Shown here: piece after piece, positions 28,956 to 29,219 of the stretch
Numbering within the stretch: position 1 is the first letter of the stretch
Layout: the number at the start of each line of letters is the position of its first letter
Assembly (NCBI GenBank): GCA_023450935.1
Contig: JAEXGH010000025.1
Span: forward strand, 1 to 29,219
Origin: Verrucomicrobiota bacterium
GTDB lineage: Bacteria; Verrucomicrobiota; Verrucomicrobiia; Opitutales; Intestinicryptomonadaceae
DNA: 29,219 nucleotides
Direction of reading: 5' to 3'
Notes under the pieces: model-generated
What the model was told of the DNA's origin: nothing
Database searches by the model: none
What the model saw: the letters and a program-made list of their open reading frames with translations, nothing else
Made by a program: the position numbers and the translations under genes

Positions 28956-29219
28956 ATGAATTTTGCAAAAATATTCGGTATTTTGTTCGCGGCTGCCGCA
29001 ATTCTCGGCGGCGGATATGTCTTGACTCTGTTTTCTCCGGGAGCGGCCGTGGAGGACAATTTTGCTTATGCGAATTCCGATATGGAAAACTCCCAGCTTT
29101 TGCTGGAATCGGAAAAACTCGAAAAGAGTTTCGAGAAACAGATTGTGCAAAAGGGCACTACGGAAGAGGTTGTAGCCCTGCTTAGAAAGGCGATTTCGCT
29201 TCAGGAGGTCTACATAGAC
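28956..29219 (+). CDS. Membrane-anchored coiled-coil protein (5' part, runs off window)
   Basis: The frame opens at ATG 28956 (an ATG at 28951 is closed by a stop at once) and has no stop up to the last base, giving 88 residues of an incomplete gene. An N-terminal hydrophobic segment (about 4-27, IFGILFAAAAILGGGYVLTLF) is a signal anchor or signal peptide. An acidic helical region follows, with LLLESEKLEKSFEKQIV and ALLRKAISLQEVYID, which may lead into TPR-like or coiled-coil repeats. It has its own TTGACA-type promoter. No function can be given from the visible part. Confidence 0.6.
   Translation, partial: MNFAKIFGILFAAAAILGGGYVLTLFSPGAAVEDNFAYANSDMENSQLLLESEKLEKSFEKQIVQKGTTEEVVALLRKAISLQEVYID

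Overview
The window looks like a chromosomal segment of a Gram-negative (diderm), fairly GC-rich bacterium. A PVC-superphylum member, most likely a verrucomicrobial lineage, is my best guess. This is inference: it rests on a train of five pilin-like genes resembling the Verrucomicrobia pseudopilin cassettes, many short-leader genes without a clear Shine-Dalgarno, and a set of housekeeping genes divergent from proteobacterial ones. A TonB/ExbB/ExbD system shows directly that an outer membrane is present.

Region 1 (1-8639, + strand) is one long co-directional run with overlapping or near-abutting junctions. It opens with a complete TonB2-type energy transduction cassette: the C-terminal end of a DUF3450-like coiled-coil protein, a TtpC-like MotA/TolQ/ExbB fusion, a compact ExbB, ExbD, TonB and a secreted TPR protein. 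The run continues into folate biosynthesis (folP, folB, folK), rsmI, a short Ppx/GppA phosphatase and a secreted nucleoside hydrolase.

Region 2 (8753-11037, - strand) holds glmS with, translationally coupled behind it, a small Tsr3/DTW-like (SPOUT-fold) protein, which is unusual for a bacterium. Region 3 (11189-16563, + strand) has a secreted coiled-coil/LysM protein, parB without an adjacent parA, an unrecognised secreted protein and valS. A bidirectional hairpin terminator separates valS from the convergent - strand lutABC lactate-oxidation operon (16683-19412). A palindrome lies inside the candidate lutA promoter. dnaA (- strand) follows, with its own strong terminator.

Region 4 starts with a 560-bp, AT-rich dnaA-ruvX intergenic region carrying a DnaA box and several palindromes, which makes it a candidate for a replication-origin or dnaA control region. 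Then come ruvX and truA, followed by a 600-bp gene-free stretch packed with related hairpin repeats and an exact 14-bp direct repeat. obg is next. The window ends with five consecutive class III prepilin/pseudopilin genes (two GspG-like, then GspH-, GspI- and GspJ-like), an unrecognised small protein, and the start of a membrane-anchored coiled-coil protein that runs off the window.

No transposase, CRISPR array, rRNA or tRNA was recognised. The least familiar elements are the Tsr3-like protein, the palindrome cluster upstream of obg, the unknown secreted protein after parB, the atypical dihydropteroate synthase and the pilin-like gene train.
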